In this document: in pieces, positions 13,101 to 23,657 of the stretch | Layout of the letters: the number at the start of each line of letters is the position of its first letter | Position numbering within the stretch: the stretch's first letter is position 1 | Assembly (NCBI GenBank): GCA_036852015.1 | Contig: JAANDG010000408.1 | Location: 1-64,000 of the forward strand | Length of the DNA stretch: 64,000 nt | Reading direction: 5' to 3' | DNA from: Pelodera strongyloides | Taxonomy: Eukaryota; Nematoda; Chromadorea; Rhabditida; Rhabditidae | Program-made: the position numbers and the translations under genes | The notes under the pieces: model-generated | Told to the model about the DNA's origin: nothing | The model's input: the letters and a program-made list of their open reading frames with translations, nothing else | Databases searched by the model: none

Positions 13101-16100
13101 ACCCTATGGAGGGCAAAGTAGCAACACATTTTGTAAGTGAAAGAATACTATCTAAACGTTAGGGAATCAACTTAGGAAACGGAGGAAAGAGGAACCCATT
13201 TGACGACGCTACTCGGTTTTTTGTGTGGTTCAAACCGTAGGCTGACCACTTGGTTATGTCATGTTAACCCTTCATCAACTTGTCAATACATAATCACCAA
13301 ATTGTCAGTGGCAGATTATAAAAATGATTTTTTTTTGTGGAAACTATGTGGTGACCGGGTACTGACGGTTTTTTGCCCCTTTGTGCGTACTGTATTTTCC
13401 AAAAGATCGAAGCTCACTTGGAGTTCGACAGAAGGCGGAAATGTCTCCTCTTCTCTCATCAACAGGCATGTTTATGATTTGATCATTGATCACGAATTCG
13501 ATCTCATACTCCCCGAACAAACTGAGTCGCACTTGAGATAGGCTTGTCACGTTGACCTAATATAGAATCTCTTTGACCTAATATAGAAAAGAAATATACA
13601 ATCATCATATTTCGGTTACTATTGTCACACAGTAACGCAATGTAAATAACTCCACGACAGCGGTTCAATTAAAAAAAGCCGACAAAGCGTTTATATGTGC
13701 AAATTTACCCTCTTTTTCGCCCGGAACGTTTTCGATCCCTTTTCATTGTAGAAGACGAAATCTGACTTGATTCCAGCTTCCTCCCTAATTTTAGGAGTAA
13801 ATATAATGGGTTTTACGGCTATCCCAGGGAAGTCAATGACGCAGTTTCGTTGTGTCTTAAGTCCCTTCACGGATCCATTCAGCACTTATATTTCCACGTC
13901 ACTAACCAGCCAGCAAGATAAATACTATTATATCTATCTGCTCCCTTCTCTATCTGATAATCTCAAATGCTCAAATTAACTCACAACATGTTGATGAACT
14001 GCTTATTTAGGGTTGAGTTGGCGACGTCGCTTGTCCAAGCCATATCGGTCTTATCGTTGAGCAACTGAAGCATGATGGAAGTTTTAATTGCACAACTTCC
14101 AATCAATGTAACACAGTAATCCAAGTAATCAGATGAGGCCAGCACACTTGGTTGACATGATTTCGATGAGTCATCGGACTATAGGAGGGGGATAAATACT
14201 TAGGTACGCTAACAGATTTTGTAATAATATTGATTTTGCACTATTTTCTGAAAAGGCTTCACGTATTGAAGATGAAGACCTGAGACTATTCAAAAGGTAC
14301 CGAGGTCAGTCAACACACAAAGTAGGTTCGATCCCACACGGCGCCTTGAAATATGTCGTTGTTGTCGAATGTCAAAGAACATCACGAACGAATGTGTTTC
14401 ATACGTACCTGACAATAGCTTATGGCCCTTGTGTAAGATCCTGCTTTTGTTATGGGCGCGAGATGGTAGCACATTTCGCCGGAGTCCCAGAAGTTATCCG
14501 GACATGGCTGGTCGCAGTATGCAGGAGCTAAATTATGAAAGGACACTGTCTTCCTCACCCCTCACAATCAGCTTAATATAATTCATTGACAGCGCACATG
14601 GAATGCTGCAGGGAGTGCTTGTTTGCATAAGAAATTGTACTTTGCGAGTAGGTGGATAGCACACCGTATGCCACTCTCCTTTCGCTGAGATTTAAACTTG
14701 GATGCGCAGGTCGTCTGCGCATACTGTAACGAACCCTCGTTGCGAGCAAATCGCACTTTGTTCTTATTCAGGCTTCCGACGCTTTCTACCAGTTGCACTA
14801 ATAAATGATATAACGCTTGTTTGCGTATCGCTATTATGAAGGTGTGTTGTACAGTACACTGTATTGCAAATGGAGGTTTTCATTTAATGCATTGGTAATG
14901 AAAAGTTCTGTGTTTGAACTTACGTTCCGTTCTTGTCAGTTCAGTGGTGTACGAGTAGGTAACCATCACCTGAATTAAATTGTTTTTGTAAAACGGTAAA
15001 ACCCGACTAATTCAAGCGCTGGACTTTGTTTATCATAAATCTTTATTGGTCGATGGAACGTGAATTTTGTAAATTACCAAAAGGAACCTAAGAAGTGCAG
15101 GAAGGACACCAACATACTAACAAAGGTGTCCTTATTGCTCTTGAAAGTTTCTTGAAAGTAGTAGTCTATGGATATAAGTTCGCCACAATAATGAAAAATA
15201 CCGTGAAAAACTCACTTCATCAGGCAGAGTCGTGGTACGGTTTTTATCCGAAGTTGTTTCCAATATGATCACGGGACTCTGCGTGCTTGAAACGTATCCT
15301 GTGACGGTTGACATTTTAGGCCGCTTTGTTGTTTGATCATTCTTTGTTGTTGCAGGAGTGGTTACTTTCGGTTTCTTCGTTCCTTGTTCACTCTTCGTCG
15401 GATCAGTAGTGGTTGCTTTAGGCGTCCTTGTTCTTTGATCAGCCTTGGTTCGTTCAGCTTCAGGGGTAGAGGTTTTCGGCATTTTTGTTCTTTCGGCATT
15501 TGAATGTTCCGGAGTCGTTGTTTTTGTTTTAGTAGTCTTTGTGGCACTGGGAACTGGCTTGGATGTTTTTGTTTCCTTTGTCGTTTCGGTTGACGGTTCC
15601 TTCGTTATTTTCCCAGAGATAGACGTCATTAGTGTCTTAATGTCCATGAATGTTTTCAGGGCTTCGGTTGTTGTTGGGGCAGTTTCGACCGTGGGTTTGC
15701 TCGAGCTTGGCTTGGGCGAGGTTGTCTTGGACGATGCTGTTTTCGTAGTGGACTTCGTTCCGGGAGTCTTCGATAATTTTCCAGTGGTCGAGCTTTTCGC
15801 CTTCTTAGACACTTTTCCTGAGGTCGTCGAACTGCTTGTCGATGGAGCTGAAGTGCTTGATGATTTCAACTCAGATGCAGCAGAAGAACTGTAGCCGACC
15901 TTGGGCGCACCCGACGTTGCACTTTGTGATTGTTCATTTGTCTGCGTCTCTGGAAGAGTTCCACTTGTCGATGTCAACAAAGTTGTGTCAGTTTCAGTTG
16001 TCACTTTGGTCGCGATCTGGCCCGCAGTAGTTGGATCTGAAGAGACTGGTGTGTCGGTTGTCGATTCAGTCAAAGTCAGTTTGATGTTACTTGCGGAGCT

Positions 16101-17855
16101 GGTTGACGTTGCTGAATGGCCATTATCAGTAGTCAGTTCGCTTCGGACGGTTGTTGAACCACTATCAATGTTGGTGGAAGTTGCAACTGTGGAATCTTTT
16201 GCGGCCGACGAGGAGAACGCTTTCTCGACCGTAACTCCGGGGCTGTGTTCGTTCTTGGTGGCGGAAGAGGAAGAGGAAGCGGAGGGTTCGGCAGAAGTTG
16301 AGACGGACAAAGGTGATTGTTCTGTTGAAAAAACTGGTGTGGAAGAAGCAGTTCTTTCAGTATCCACTGGAGATGCTTGCCGCGTCGCTGTTGATGTCGC
16401 ATAGCTTGTGGTTTCCTAAATATGCTACGATATGGACCATTAATGAATTGTTCCTGAATGTTCGTGAATTTCTAATTTTTCAATCGTTATTCTATCAGTT
16501 AGATTTATGAATACTGTGTGAATGTATAAACTATCTATGAGTTAGTAGTATTTGGCATTGAACAAAGAAAAAGATTTTGGCCACCTAGGCAGTTCACATG
16601 TTATATAATGCAATAGGAGTTTTCTACATTGAAAACCAAATAAAATAAAGCATTATTTCGGTCTTACCGTTCTCGTTGAAGGTGTTTCCATACTAGTAGT
16701 ATCCACTTCTTGTTTCGTTTGGCTGAATTGTGTATAGGGGGTCGACATCGTATTGGTCGTCATCGAGCTTGAAGATGTAACCGAATCAGTTCTCTCCGTG
16801 ATTTCCTTTTCAGGCTCGGTAGTAGCTGTGCTCTTGAAGGTTGGAAATCCCGTTGAAAGGGAATGTGGTTTAGTATGTTCTGGTTGCGTATGACTGGTGT
16901 TTGCTTCACTTTCAGATGTTTCTGAAATAACAGCAGTACGAGAGGTCTGCGCTTCAGGGTCAATTGAAATTTCGGCAAGTACGGAAGATGTGCTGGTATG
17001 TTCAGGCGATTTCGACGAAGAAGAGGATACGTAACTAGTGTCATAACGATCTGAAGCAGCAGTTGCAGAAGCAGTCTTGTCATTCCCAATCACTGAAGTT
17101 CCGGGGTCAATTGGCTGAGAAGCGGTTGTTGATGTGGCAGACTGAATGGAGGAGCTCAACGGAGGAGTCGTCCCTGTCGCCGTCGAAGTTGCTGATTGTC
17201 CCGATGGTGTCAAGGTCGTTTGTTCCGAGTCCTTTGAAATAGAAATGGAAGTGATACGTTTTCCAGTCGAGATAATATCCATCGTACTCAAGTTCGACTT
17301 CGTCGTCTCCTTTGCGTAATCCGTGGTATGTTTCGGTGAATCGGTGTTGCTTGTCCATTTGTTGCCTGAAATGGGCATTGTACACTAATAGCAAGGTTAT
17401 AAAACTTTAAATTGAATTGTTTGACTTTAACTGACGATGAGGTGTTCTCGGTTATGTCAATTTTACATCTAGATTACTGCGATTAATTTTCTTTTAAATT
17501 ATGTTAACCGGAAAACTTTTACCTCGTGCAGTGGTTTCGATATCAGTTTGGGTTGTGTCAGAATCGATCGGCGCACTGTGCGTCCGGGATGTCACAATAG
17601 ATGCTCCTACATGTTCTTGAAATAAAATAAAAACATGCAACAACATATAAGGCGCAAAAAAAAATGAAATGAGTAAAAATAACAGATTTATGCTTTTGAG
17701 AAGCGCTGTGCAATTAATATAGTAAGAAGTAACTGGATCCTGATATTTTCTAGGACAAGTATCTACCAACCAATATTTGACAACGTCGTCGACGGGGGTT
17801 TCTTTTCCATTGTCGTTGACACAGTCTTTGAAATCGATGGGGAGGTCATGGGCGG
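864..17855 (-). CDS. Large mucin/EGF/multi-pass membrane receptor-like protein, whole gene model
   Basis: About 35 exons read continuously on the minus strand and encode roughly 1,800 residues. The order is a Ser/Thr-rich stretch, Cys-rich modules, two EGF-like modules, about seven hydrophobic segments, and a charged tail ending in LWRLFAKDD and a stop at 864-866, with an A/T-rich tail just beyond. Almost all exon junctions keep phase. Three do not resolve: 13985 to about 13885, 9449 to 8908 (weak acceptor), and 2501 to 1631, where a micro-exon may be missing. The N-terminus is not certain; a signal-peptide-like exon at 22466-22541 is a candidate. The architecture recalls EGF-7TM or adhesion-type receptors, but I see no GAIN/GPS motif and recognise no family. 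It could also be two adjacent genes. The four blocks are listed separately. Confidence 0.6.
1661..1735 (+). repeat. tRNA-like sequence, probable SINE fragment
   Basis: TGGTCTAATGG fits the pol III box A consensus. About 45 bases on, AGTTCGGACC resembles box B. The ends do not pair as a tRNA acceptor stem, so this looks like a decayed tRNA-derived repeat and not a working tRNA. Confidence 0.35.
2986..3416. mobile_element. TTAA-flanked foldback element, family with 30265-30679
   Basis: The element lies between TTAA at 2986-2989 and TTAA at 3413-3416. Its ends are imperfect inverted repeats (AGGAAGGCAGTCACTTC against the complement of GTGACTGCGATCCT). A related copy in inverted orientation lies at 30265-30679. 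Apparent reading frames shared by both copies are just element sequence. It sits in an intron of the receptor gene. Confidence 0.7.
3488..3529 (-). repeat. Interstitial telomeric repeat (TTAGGC on minus strand)
   Basis: Five perfect GCCTAA units run from 3488 to 3517, followed by two degenerate units to 3529. This is the complement of TTAGGC, the canonical nematode telomere repeat. It lies in an intron of the receptor gene between the exons at 3560 and 2868. Confidence 0.85.
3753..3905. repeat. GA-rich microsatellite
   Basis: Imperfect GAGA tract of about 150 bases inside a receptor-gene intron. Long open frames on both strands here (Arg/Glu or Ser/Leu repeats) are composition artefacts. Confidence 0.9.
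4125..4330. repeat. CT-rich microsatellite
   Basis: Imperfect TCTC tract in the intron between the receptor exons at 4362 and 4101. No coding signal of its own. Confidence 0.9.
6830..10379 (-). CDS. EGF end and about seven hydrophobic segments of the receptor gene
   Basis: Exons: 10298-10379 (end of EGF), 9850-9963, 9357-9449, about 8786-8908, 8326-8397, 7951-8084, 7425-7503, 7183-7307 and 6830-6902. Each carries a hydrophobic stretch, for example SVTNLILLFGKVL, SLSVAGLMGVLW, FLGIFMAANEAINFF, YYAFCGFGVFYSVLAAYYW, LIMLTLALLGFAFG, FMPMVMFFQWYYL and FATSILYSILNIM. A Cys precedes the third segment (SCKFLG), as in many 7TM receptors, but I do not see a diagnostic class motif. Phases agree from 8397 through 6830. 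The 8908 acceptor sits in a GA tract and is weak. Topology would place the mucin/EGF part outside the cell. Confidence 0.6.
8126..8300. mobile_element. Degenerate TTAA foldback element, CCGGCCGG family
   Basis: The left end TTAA-AGCGAAATA with CCGGTTTTTGAAACGCATC matches the ends of better copies at 23474, 48088 and 51451. The right end near 8297-8300 is decayed. It lies in the intron between receptor exons at 8326 and 8084. Confidence 0.5.
8541..8671. repeat. Short foldback element with strong hairpin
   Basis: Inverted arms of about 45 bases: TACCGCTGGGGTAGATTACA at the left and its near-complement (TAACCTACCCCAGCGGTAG) at the right, around a GAGCGAGC-rich loop. No TTAA flanks. It lies in a receptor-gene intron. 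Confidence 0.7.
8920..8996. repeat. CT-rich microsatellite
   Basis: TCTCTCTC tract directly next to the predicted acceptor of the receptor exon at 8908, which makes that exon edge hard to place. Confidence 0.9.
10120..10212. repeat. GA microsatellite
   Basis: GAGA tract inside the intron between the receptor exons at 10298 and 9963. Confidence 0.9.
10463..10680. mobile_element. Possible Tc1/mariner-like terminal remnant
   Basis: CAGTGCGTCTCATAAGTTTA and a second, related GTCTCATAAATTTAAATGCA about 180 bases on resemble terminal repeats of Tc1/mariner elements. I see no transposase frame and no clear matching far end, so this is tentative. The following 350 bases contain further inverted-repeat sequence. 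Confidence 0.3.
11210..11407 (+). repeat. 3' end of a dispersed retroposon with TTA tail
   Basis: The stretch GGACCTCTGCGGAACAT ... GAATAAAGGCGCACGCTCTT ... ends in a TTATTATTAT tail. Related 3' ends occur near 24957-25030 and 57250-57300. The tail suggests target-primed insertion of a SINE or truncated LINE. Confidence 0.5.
11647..14969 (-). CDS. Cys-rich and EGF-like ectodomain exons of the receptor gene
   Basis: Exons: 14924-14969, 14559-14684, 14409-14527, 13985-14178, about 13709-13885, 13418-13556, 12943-13098, 12680-12799, 12331-12397, 11995-12073 and 11647-11738. The 14409-14527 exon reads CPDNFWDSGEMCYHL with a later SYC, a C-type-lectin-like spacing. The 12680-12799 exon (VVLPCIQ, RTRCSSYGTW, LLTCDPP) resembles a sushi or hormone-receptor module. 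The joined 12331/11995 exons give one EGF-like unit (CYKYGTDQC, FKCICKAGW). Exon 11647-11738 starts a second EGF completed at 10298-10379 (CECPGYFFGERC). Domain names rest on Cys spacing only. The junction between the exons at 13985 and 13885 is out of phase as read. Confidence 0.6.
15216..17855 (-). CDS. Mucin-like Ser/Thr-rich ectodomain exons of the receptor gene
   Basis: Four exons with consistent phases: 17771-17855, 17523-17615, 16668-17365 and 15216-16415. Together they encode about 690 residues that are overwhelmingly Ser and Thr, with Lys/Pro-rich repeats such as TTKTPKxSTP near the C-terminal end. There are no Cys residues. This composition is typical of heavily O-glycosylated extracellular stalks. 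Splice donors are good (GTAAGA at 16668, GTGAGT at 15216). The 1.2-kb exon is the longest in the window. Long open frames exist on the opposite strand here, but they are Val/Ser-rich mirrors of the Ser/Thr codons. The block is joined in phase to the Cys-rich exon at 14924-14969. Confidence 0.75.
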
Positions 17856-18076
17856 CTGAAATTAAAATAGAGCCTTAACATGCGCGATATAAATGTTCGT
17901 AATGAATTTTATTATGCTGTGCTTTTATTTATGTTATGTAACTACGAAAACTCTCATCTGTATGTATTACTCTTCCGAAAAAATGTTCAACTAACAATAA
18001 GACTAACAATCAGGAAGTACAGTGTCTACATCTACAAGCTCTTCTCTTATTGCGCAGTTCTATGTTCCTCGCTCAT

Positions 18077-18179
18077 AAAAATAAAAACTTGAGCTAAATT
18101 CGAGCAACTTTGCAGAAATACGGAAGAATTCAGCCGTCGTCCACGGTGCGTTTCAAAAAAAGTCCGGTATTTCGCTTTA
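18077..18179. mobile_element. Right half of a CCGGCCGG-family TTAA element
   Basis: The sequence ends in GGTATTTCGCTTTAA and is similar to the right half of the copy at 51451-51630 (shared GAGCTAAATTCGAG). No left end is recognisable. The surrounding 17.86-18.9 kb shows no other gene signal. Confidence 0.5.
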
Positions 18180-18911
18180 AAGAAAAGACCTAAAATACCG
18201 TTGCGGTTGCGGTAGTGTCGAATAGCGGAAGAACAGGCAGTTCGTCAAGATCTTTCCATGGAGGCTCTGACGCACACTGTTTTCTTGCACTGTCAAAGCA
18301 GTTCACACAAGTTGGAGGCCATTCAGTTTGAGCGTGACATACTGTAAATTGTCAACTACTCATAAATTACGCAATCGGCCGCCATACTAAAGATTGACCG
18401 GCTTAGTTTTTATTCGTTTGACACGTGTTGCGACCCTGTGCAACTAAAACGTGCACGAAAAGGAATCATTCTAGTTTAGAACAATTGCGCGAGATTGTGT
18501 ACATCAAGGAACAATTAGTGCGTTGTGTGAAGTATAAACAATCTATCATCTATCTTCTTCCTTTTTGAGATCCAACTTATATGCCAGCCGGAAGAGCACA
18601 TCGATAAGAAGCTTTAGAAAAGAAGCGAAATAAGTCAATGAAAACAATATCTCGGTCCAATAAAGAATTAGACTAGGCAAGGCGATCTATTCCTGTGTTC
18701 TACTTATTCGGTTATAATTAGGCGTTTTACCAGTGGTCAGCACTGGCAGTTCTTTATAGCACTAGTGTATAGTATATACGTCCCAGAACTGCGCAGTGGG
18801 AAGGGCTACATACTAGCAGTGCGCACGTTTATGGCCACCTGGATCAACTCAATAAATTTACACTAACAAATACCAAATTCCCAGTACAGAATCAAATCGC
18901 TAAAAACTCAA

Positions 18912-19298
18912 GTGGAGGAGGTACTTGCTCATATAGGTGTATCATATCCCGTTGTTGATTTGTTTGCTATGGGCAAGCATCTGGTAAAGGTGCGTTTCGG
19001 CTCACGCGAGGCTGTGAAGGAGGTTCTTGGGAGAACTGCGAAGCTCAGGTTCTCTCCGTTCCCGAGGGTCCACATTAGACCCTCGTTAACGGAGGAACAA
19101 CGGGCGACGCGTTCGACCAACCTCCGGAACGCCCAGCATGAGCGGCGGGAGCGCGAGTCTCGCGGGGAGTTTGTGTTCATCAGAAACCTCCCTAACTTTA
19201 CGGAGTTTTCTGTCGAGCACAGACGTCCTGGCGGGGCACGGGCTCCTCCTAACCATCCGCACCCAAACCAAACCAGACGCGCGTCTAGGTGTAAATGA
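18912..19298 (+). pseudogene. LINE ORF1 C-terminal remnant
   Basis: This 128-residue frame contains LFAMGKHLVKVRFGSREAVK and HIRPSLTEEQRATRS, similar in style to the RNA-binding C-terminal part of nematode and insect LINE ORF1 proteins. It lacks the N-terminal portion. It overlaps the start of the endonuclease frame, as is common in LINEs. Confidence 0.6.
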
Positions 19299-20244
19299 GA
19301 GAGTAGTTACTAAGAGTGAAGAAGTCACCAAAGTTCTGTACAGCAACATACTGTCTCTGAAAAAGAAGTTGCCAGAAGTTAAAGTTATTCTGGAAACTCA
19401 GTCACCCGATATTTTCTTGCTTACTGAAACATGGCTGCAAGATTTGCATACAGATGCTTGCATTTTATCGAACTTAACTAATTACTCTCTTGTTCGTACC
19501 GACCGTGTCAGTACCACTGGTGGTGGCGTTGCAATGTTATATAAGTCACATTTAGTTACGAATGTTATCTCTAAATATGTTGACTACTGGTTTGAAGCTT
19601 TAGTAGTTGATTTCTTTCTATCACAGCCACTTAGAGTTTGTGTTGTCTATTTCAAACCGTCCAGTTCTCTTGAAAATGTGATTTCTCTCACTGAGTATTT
19701 GGCGCAGTTTACTGTAAATGATTACCCTTGTCTAATTGTTGGTGATTTTAACCTTCCTTGTATAAATTGGTGTGATAATTTGGCAAATGGATCAGCAGCA
19801 AAACTGTTTTTAGATTACTGTGCTTCTGCTAACCTTAACCAATTTGTTAATTTTCCCACAAGGAAGCAACATTGTCTAGACCTAGTTCTTACGTGCGATG
19901 ATATAATTCCAACAAAAGTTGTTCCTATGCCTCCTCCACGTAATTGTGACCATTGTTTATTGTCTTTTGATCTGAATGTATCCCTTACTCGAAATGTAAT
20001 TAGACAATCATATGACTTTAAAAGAGCTGATTACGTTTCGATATCTCGAAATTTGGCGGAAATAAATTGGCCAAGTTTGCTTGCCTTTTATCCAAATGCT
20101 TCAGATTTATACAAATTTCTCGTGTGTTATTTGCATGAACTAATGTTTCACTATATTCCTCTCAAAAAGGTATCTGTCGGTGGCGTTCGTATTCCTAAAC
20201 ATATTGAAAATTTAGTTCGTCAAAAGGAAAGGCTTTTCCCTTGA
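19138..20244 (+). pseudogene. LINE ORF2, apurinic-type endonuclease domain
   Basis: The frame holds the endonuclease motifs in order: FLLTETWLQ, TTGGGVAMLY, CLIVGDFNLP, HCLDLVLTCDD and NCDHCLLSFD. These belong to the exonuclease/endonuclease/phosphatase fold that nicks target DNA for target-primed reverse transcription. The frame stops at 20242-20244; the coding sense continues in another frame, so a frameshift separates it from the reverse transcriptase. Confidence 0.85.
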
Positions 20245-22048
20245 TGGACCAAAGTTCCAGTCTAAAGGAAAAATACGAACTGGTTAGTAAACGTTTAAAA
20301 AGTGCTTCCGACAAATACTATGGTAATGTGGAAAGGAAGGTAATTGCTTCTGGGCAATTGAAACAGCTCTATAGGTATATCGGTTCGGGTACTTCGCGGT
20401 CAGTCAAGTCAAATCATACGGTAATTGATATGGAAAACCGTGTGCATGTATCTGATATAGATAGAGCTGATGCCTTTGCACATTATTTCCATTCAAATTT
20501 CACACAAGATGATGCACTTGCCCATAACATCGATTTTCCTGAATGTACCGTGCCTTTCCCCCATATGGATATGGATTCATGTTCAATTCTGTCACTTATT
20601 GATAAATGGAAAATCTCTTATTCTCGTACTCCCGACGGTTTACCTATGCATTTTTTTAAGGAAATTGGCCCTGCAATTTCCGCCCCTTTGTCTGTGATTT
20701 TTAATAGATCTTTAATGTCTGGTGAAGTACCTTACTTTTGGAAATGGTCCTGTGTTATCCCCCTTCCGAAGGGTGACCCTAGCAACTGTATCGTTAGTAA
20801 TTTTAGACCAGTTAGCATAACGAGTTTTCCCTGTAGAATTTTTGAGAAATTATTGGTGAAATGCATTATTGATTTTCCATTTGTAACAAATTGCTTCCTG
20901 AAGAGCAACATGGTTTCTTGAAAAATCGATCAAGGGAAACTGCTATATTACACAGTCTAAACGATTGGACGCTTGCTTTGGAAAACAGACAGCAAGTTGA
21001 CATTGTGTATTTTGATTTTGCAAAAGCTTTTGACCGCGTTTCTCATGAAAAATTAATTAGGAAATTGGAGGCGATGAACTTCCCTGATTATGTTTGCAGA
21101 TGGGTGAAGAACTGGCTTAAAGATAGGAAAATGTTTGTCCGCGTCGGTTCCTCTACCTCTTCCGTACTGGAATGTACTAGTGGTGTCCCACAGGGCTCAG
21201 TCCTAGGACCTATTTTGTTTTGTCTATACACTTCTGATCTTGCTTGTGAGCTTCGCAACTTAGGAATTAGCTTTGTTATGTATGCTGATGATATTAAGAT
21301 ATACAAGGTTATTGAAAATCCACTGGATAGAATCACCATCCAACAAGCCTTTAATCTAGTTCATAATTGGTCTTCCAAATTTCAGTTACCACTGGCACCA
21401 CATAAGTGTCAAGCTTTGTATATTGGTGGTTCTAACCCAAAGGTTGACTATCTGTGCAATGATATTGTGATATCAAAAGTAACTGAAGTAAAGGACTTAG
21501 GATTCATTATTACGGATAATATCTGTTTTTCGAAGCATATATATTTTGTTTGCAATTCCGCTAGAAAAAGAATGTTTGCTCTATTCCGTACACTGAAAAC
21601 TAGAAAAGCCAACGTTCTCGTTCTTGCATACTCTTTATACGTTAGATCTATTCTGGAGTCCGGGAGTGTAGTATTCAATCCCTACAAGAAAAGGGATAAA
21701 CTGGCTCTAGAAAGAATCCAGCGTATGTTTACGAAGCGTGTGTTTATGAGATCTCATTTAGTTGGATTTATGGATACACCAAGTAGTGAAACTAGAAATG
21801 AGCTTCTCAAATTAGATATGTTAGAGAATCGTAGAACGAGAGCAGATGCCAGAATGCTTAGGAAAATACTAGCTGGTAAATGTGGTTTACCTTTACAACG
21901 TATGTTTAAATTTAGATCGTGCAACTATTCTTCTCGTAGAGGTAGTTCTAGGATTGTTATTAATAGGGCATCAAGAAACGTTCGGAAACATTCATTTGTC
22001 CATAGAACTTCCCTTATGATTGAACAAAACGTTACAAACTCCTTTTGA
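20241..22048 (+). pseudogene. LINE ORF2, reverse transcriptase domain split by a frameshift
   Basis: Two overlapping frames, 20241-20921 and about 20880-22048, together encode the reverse transcriptase. Motifs seen are NFRPVSITSFP, EEQHGFLKNRS, VYFDFAKAFDRVSHEKL, SGVPQGSVLGPILF and the catalytic MYADDIKIY. The C-terminal part to NSF-stop is intact. The join near 20885 requires a change of frame. With the upstream break this element is dead. Confidence 0.9.
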
Positions 22049-22465
22049 TTTACTTCGAATTTGCGTGTTTATTTTACTACCACTTTATTATGTTTTATTG
22101 ATTTAGTATGTGTATTTTATAACACAAACTGCACGTTACATTGCTTTCTTTGATTGTCTTTGTGCGTAATAAATTATTATAGTGCGTGGAATTTATAGAT
22201 GACTAAAAGAACAGGGCATGACGGGAATAATTTCGATTGTTGGATTGGGTTACTGTTTACACTTCCACGAAAAGAGCCTTGCCTTTCTTTGTCTATGGTA
22301 TTTTGCTGTTTGAACCTTTTTTTCTGCTACAATATTTTAAATCACTTGTTTATTTTGATGCAAAAAATAGATCTCCCAATTTTTTTTACTTATTTGGTTC
22401 GTGATATAACCTATCGAATGCATGCTCCAAACGAGCAACTTAACTTGAATTCATAAAATACCCAC

Positions 22466-22541
22466 CACAGATGAGTAGAGCTGCGAGTAGACTTGATAAA
22501 GGAGGAAGGCGAGTTCCTCCGTCGAAGGTTGCAGAGATCAT
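22466..22541 (-). CDS. Candidate first exon with signal peptide
   Basis: From an ATG at 22541, 25 codons read MISATFDGGTRLPPLSSLL then a hydrophobic end, followed by a GTGGGT donor in phase 1. It could be the secretory start of the receptor gene, with the LINE in intron 1. The phase does not match the first receptor exon I placed (17855), so either another exon is missing or this is unrelated. Confidence 0.3.
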
Positions 22542-22686
22542 GGCCAGGGAGATTGGTTGACTAAATTATGTACATACATGCACTACACTCCATACCAACG
22601 CTGTCATAGCTAACGCGGAAGGACATGTCCTTAAAAACCCAGGCAGTGCCAGTTCTTTGTACTAATAGCTTTTTTTGGGACACTAT

Positions 22687-22783
22687 ATAGCTGTATCCCG
22701 GGCCGGAACATCCTCACCCCCACCAAAGGTGTATGGTTGGTAGCTGGGTAAAACCAGCGGAGATAAATCTACTTCCCGAGCAG
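22687..22783 (+). repeat. SINE-like repeat, copy 1
   Basis: About 90 bases match 50480-50580 closely: CCGGGCCGG ... ACCAAAGGTGTA ... TTGGTAGCTGGGTAAAACC ... TTCCCGAG. The other copy carries a perfect pol III box B just upstream, which suggests a tRNA-derived SINE. The rest of 22.2-25.4 kb holds one TTAA element and no gene I can support. Confidence 0.6.
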
Positions 22784-23473
22784 ATTATATTTTGCAGTTA
22801 TCCAGTGATCCTGCCGACAAACTACTGTATCAAGACGTAAATGATTGTTGTTCAACATACAGTCGAGTAGGAGCTTACCTTCTGGACGTAGTCTGCTGGG
22901 CCTCTTGGGTCTTGGGTGCCTGTCTCTACTCTGGTGCGCTTTTATGCGATCCGGTATCCAAGGGACTTGACGCGCGGCAAACAGTTATGCCGCGTCCCGC
23001 CCACTTCGGCCGTTGTGCGCCGCTACCAATGTTACAGTAGTTAGCATTATTTATCAAAACAAATCAATGGGACGGAAGTTACCTCTTACATAAAATAACC
23101 AACAGAAGAACAAAGCTTCAGTTAAAATAAACTAGAAACACTGTCGCAGCTCTGAAAAAATATTATCGTCTCGATACTCACAAAGTATTGAATATTTCAA
23201 TCCATTTCTATGTGATCGCACTGCGTCAAGATAGTTACATCACAGCGCTTGTTTCAAATGTATACGCACTGGCGCGTTGGTGCGCATACCTATCGCATGG
23301 ACTCTCGCCGTACGCATGGTCTGTTAGCGCACAGAGTATCACAGCAAGCACACGGTTCTGGACCGAACATTTCTAGTACGCGAGGGCCGCGTCATTTCCT
23401 CACCAGATTATCGCCGTGCACCTCCATAGATGTATCATTCACTTTTCTACCTTATAATAACTTCCGATTTAAG

Positions 23474-23657
23474 TTAAATGCGAAATATCGGCCGGTTTTT
23501 GAAACGCATCGAGTACACCCGCATGTTTATGCTTCATACGCAATTGAGTATAATTTGAATTAAAAAATGGACCCCAATTCGACCGCACTTAGCATAAATA
23601 CGTAAGAATACAGTTGACCACTATGCGCTTGAAAAACCGGCCGCTATTTAGCTTTAA
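23474..23657. mobile_element. TTAA foldback element, CCGGCCGG family
   Basis: TTAA at 23474-23477 and 23654-23657 flank inverted ends: ATGCGAAATATCGGCCGGTTT on the left and the near-complement GAAAAACCGGCCGCTATTTA on the right. Same family as 48088 and 51451. Confidence 0.75.

Larger units (their letters stand above)
18912..22190 (+). mobile_element. Non-LTR retrotransposon (LINE), CR1/L2/Jockey-like, inactive
   Basis: The element has an ORF1 remnant, an endonuclease region and a reverse transcriptase region in order, followed by an A/T-rich 3' end (TAATAAATTATTATAG). Its 5' end appears truncated. Two frameshifts, near 20240 and near 20885, break the second ORF, so it cannot encode one intact polyprotein as read. 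No clear target-site duplication was found. It lies upstream of the receptor exons, in the intron if the exon at 22466-22541 is really the receptor's first exon. Confidence 0.85.

Noticed and set aside
15445..16404. Two long plus-strand open frames (149 and 167 codons) rich in Val and Ser
   Set aside because: They are the mirror of the Ser/Thr-rich minus-strand exon 15216-16415; low-complexity Ser/Thr codons leave the opposite strand open.
20241..20921. Separate gene for a 226-residue protein
   Set aside because: The frame is the front part of the LINE reverse transcriptase; its apparent start and end are the two frameshifts.
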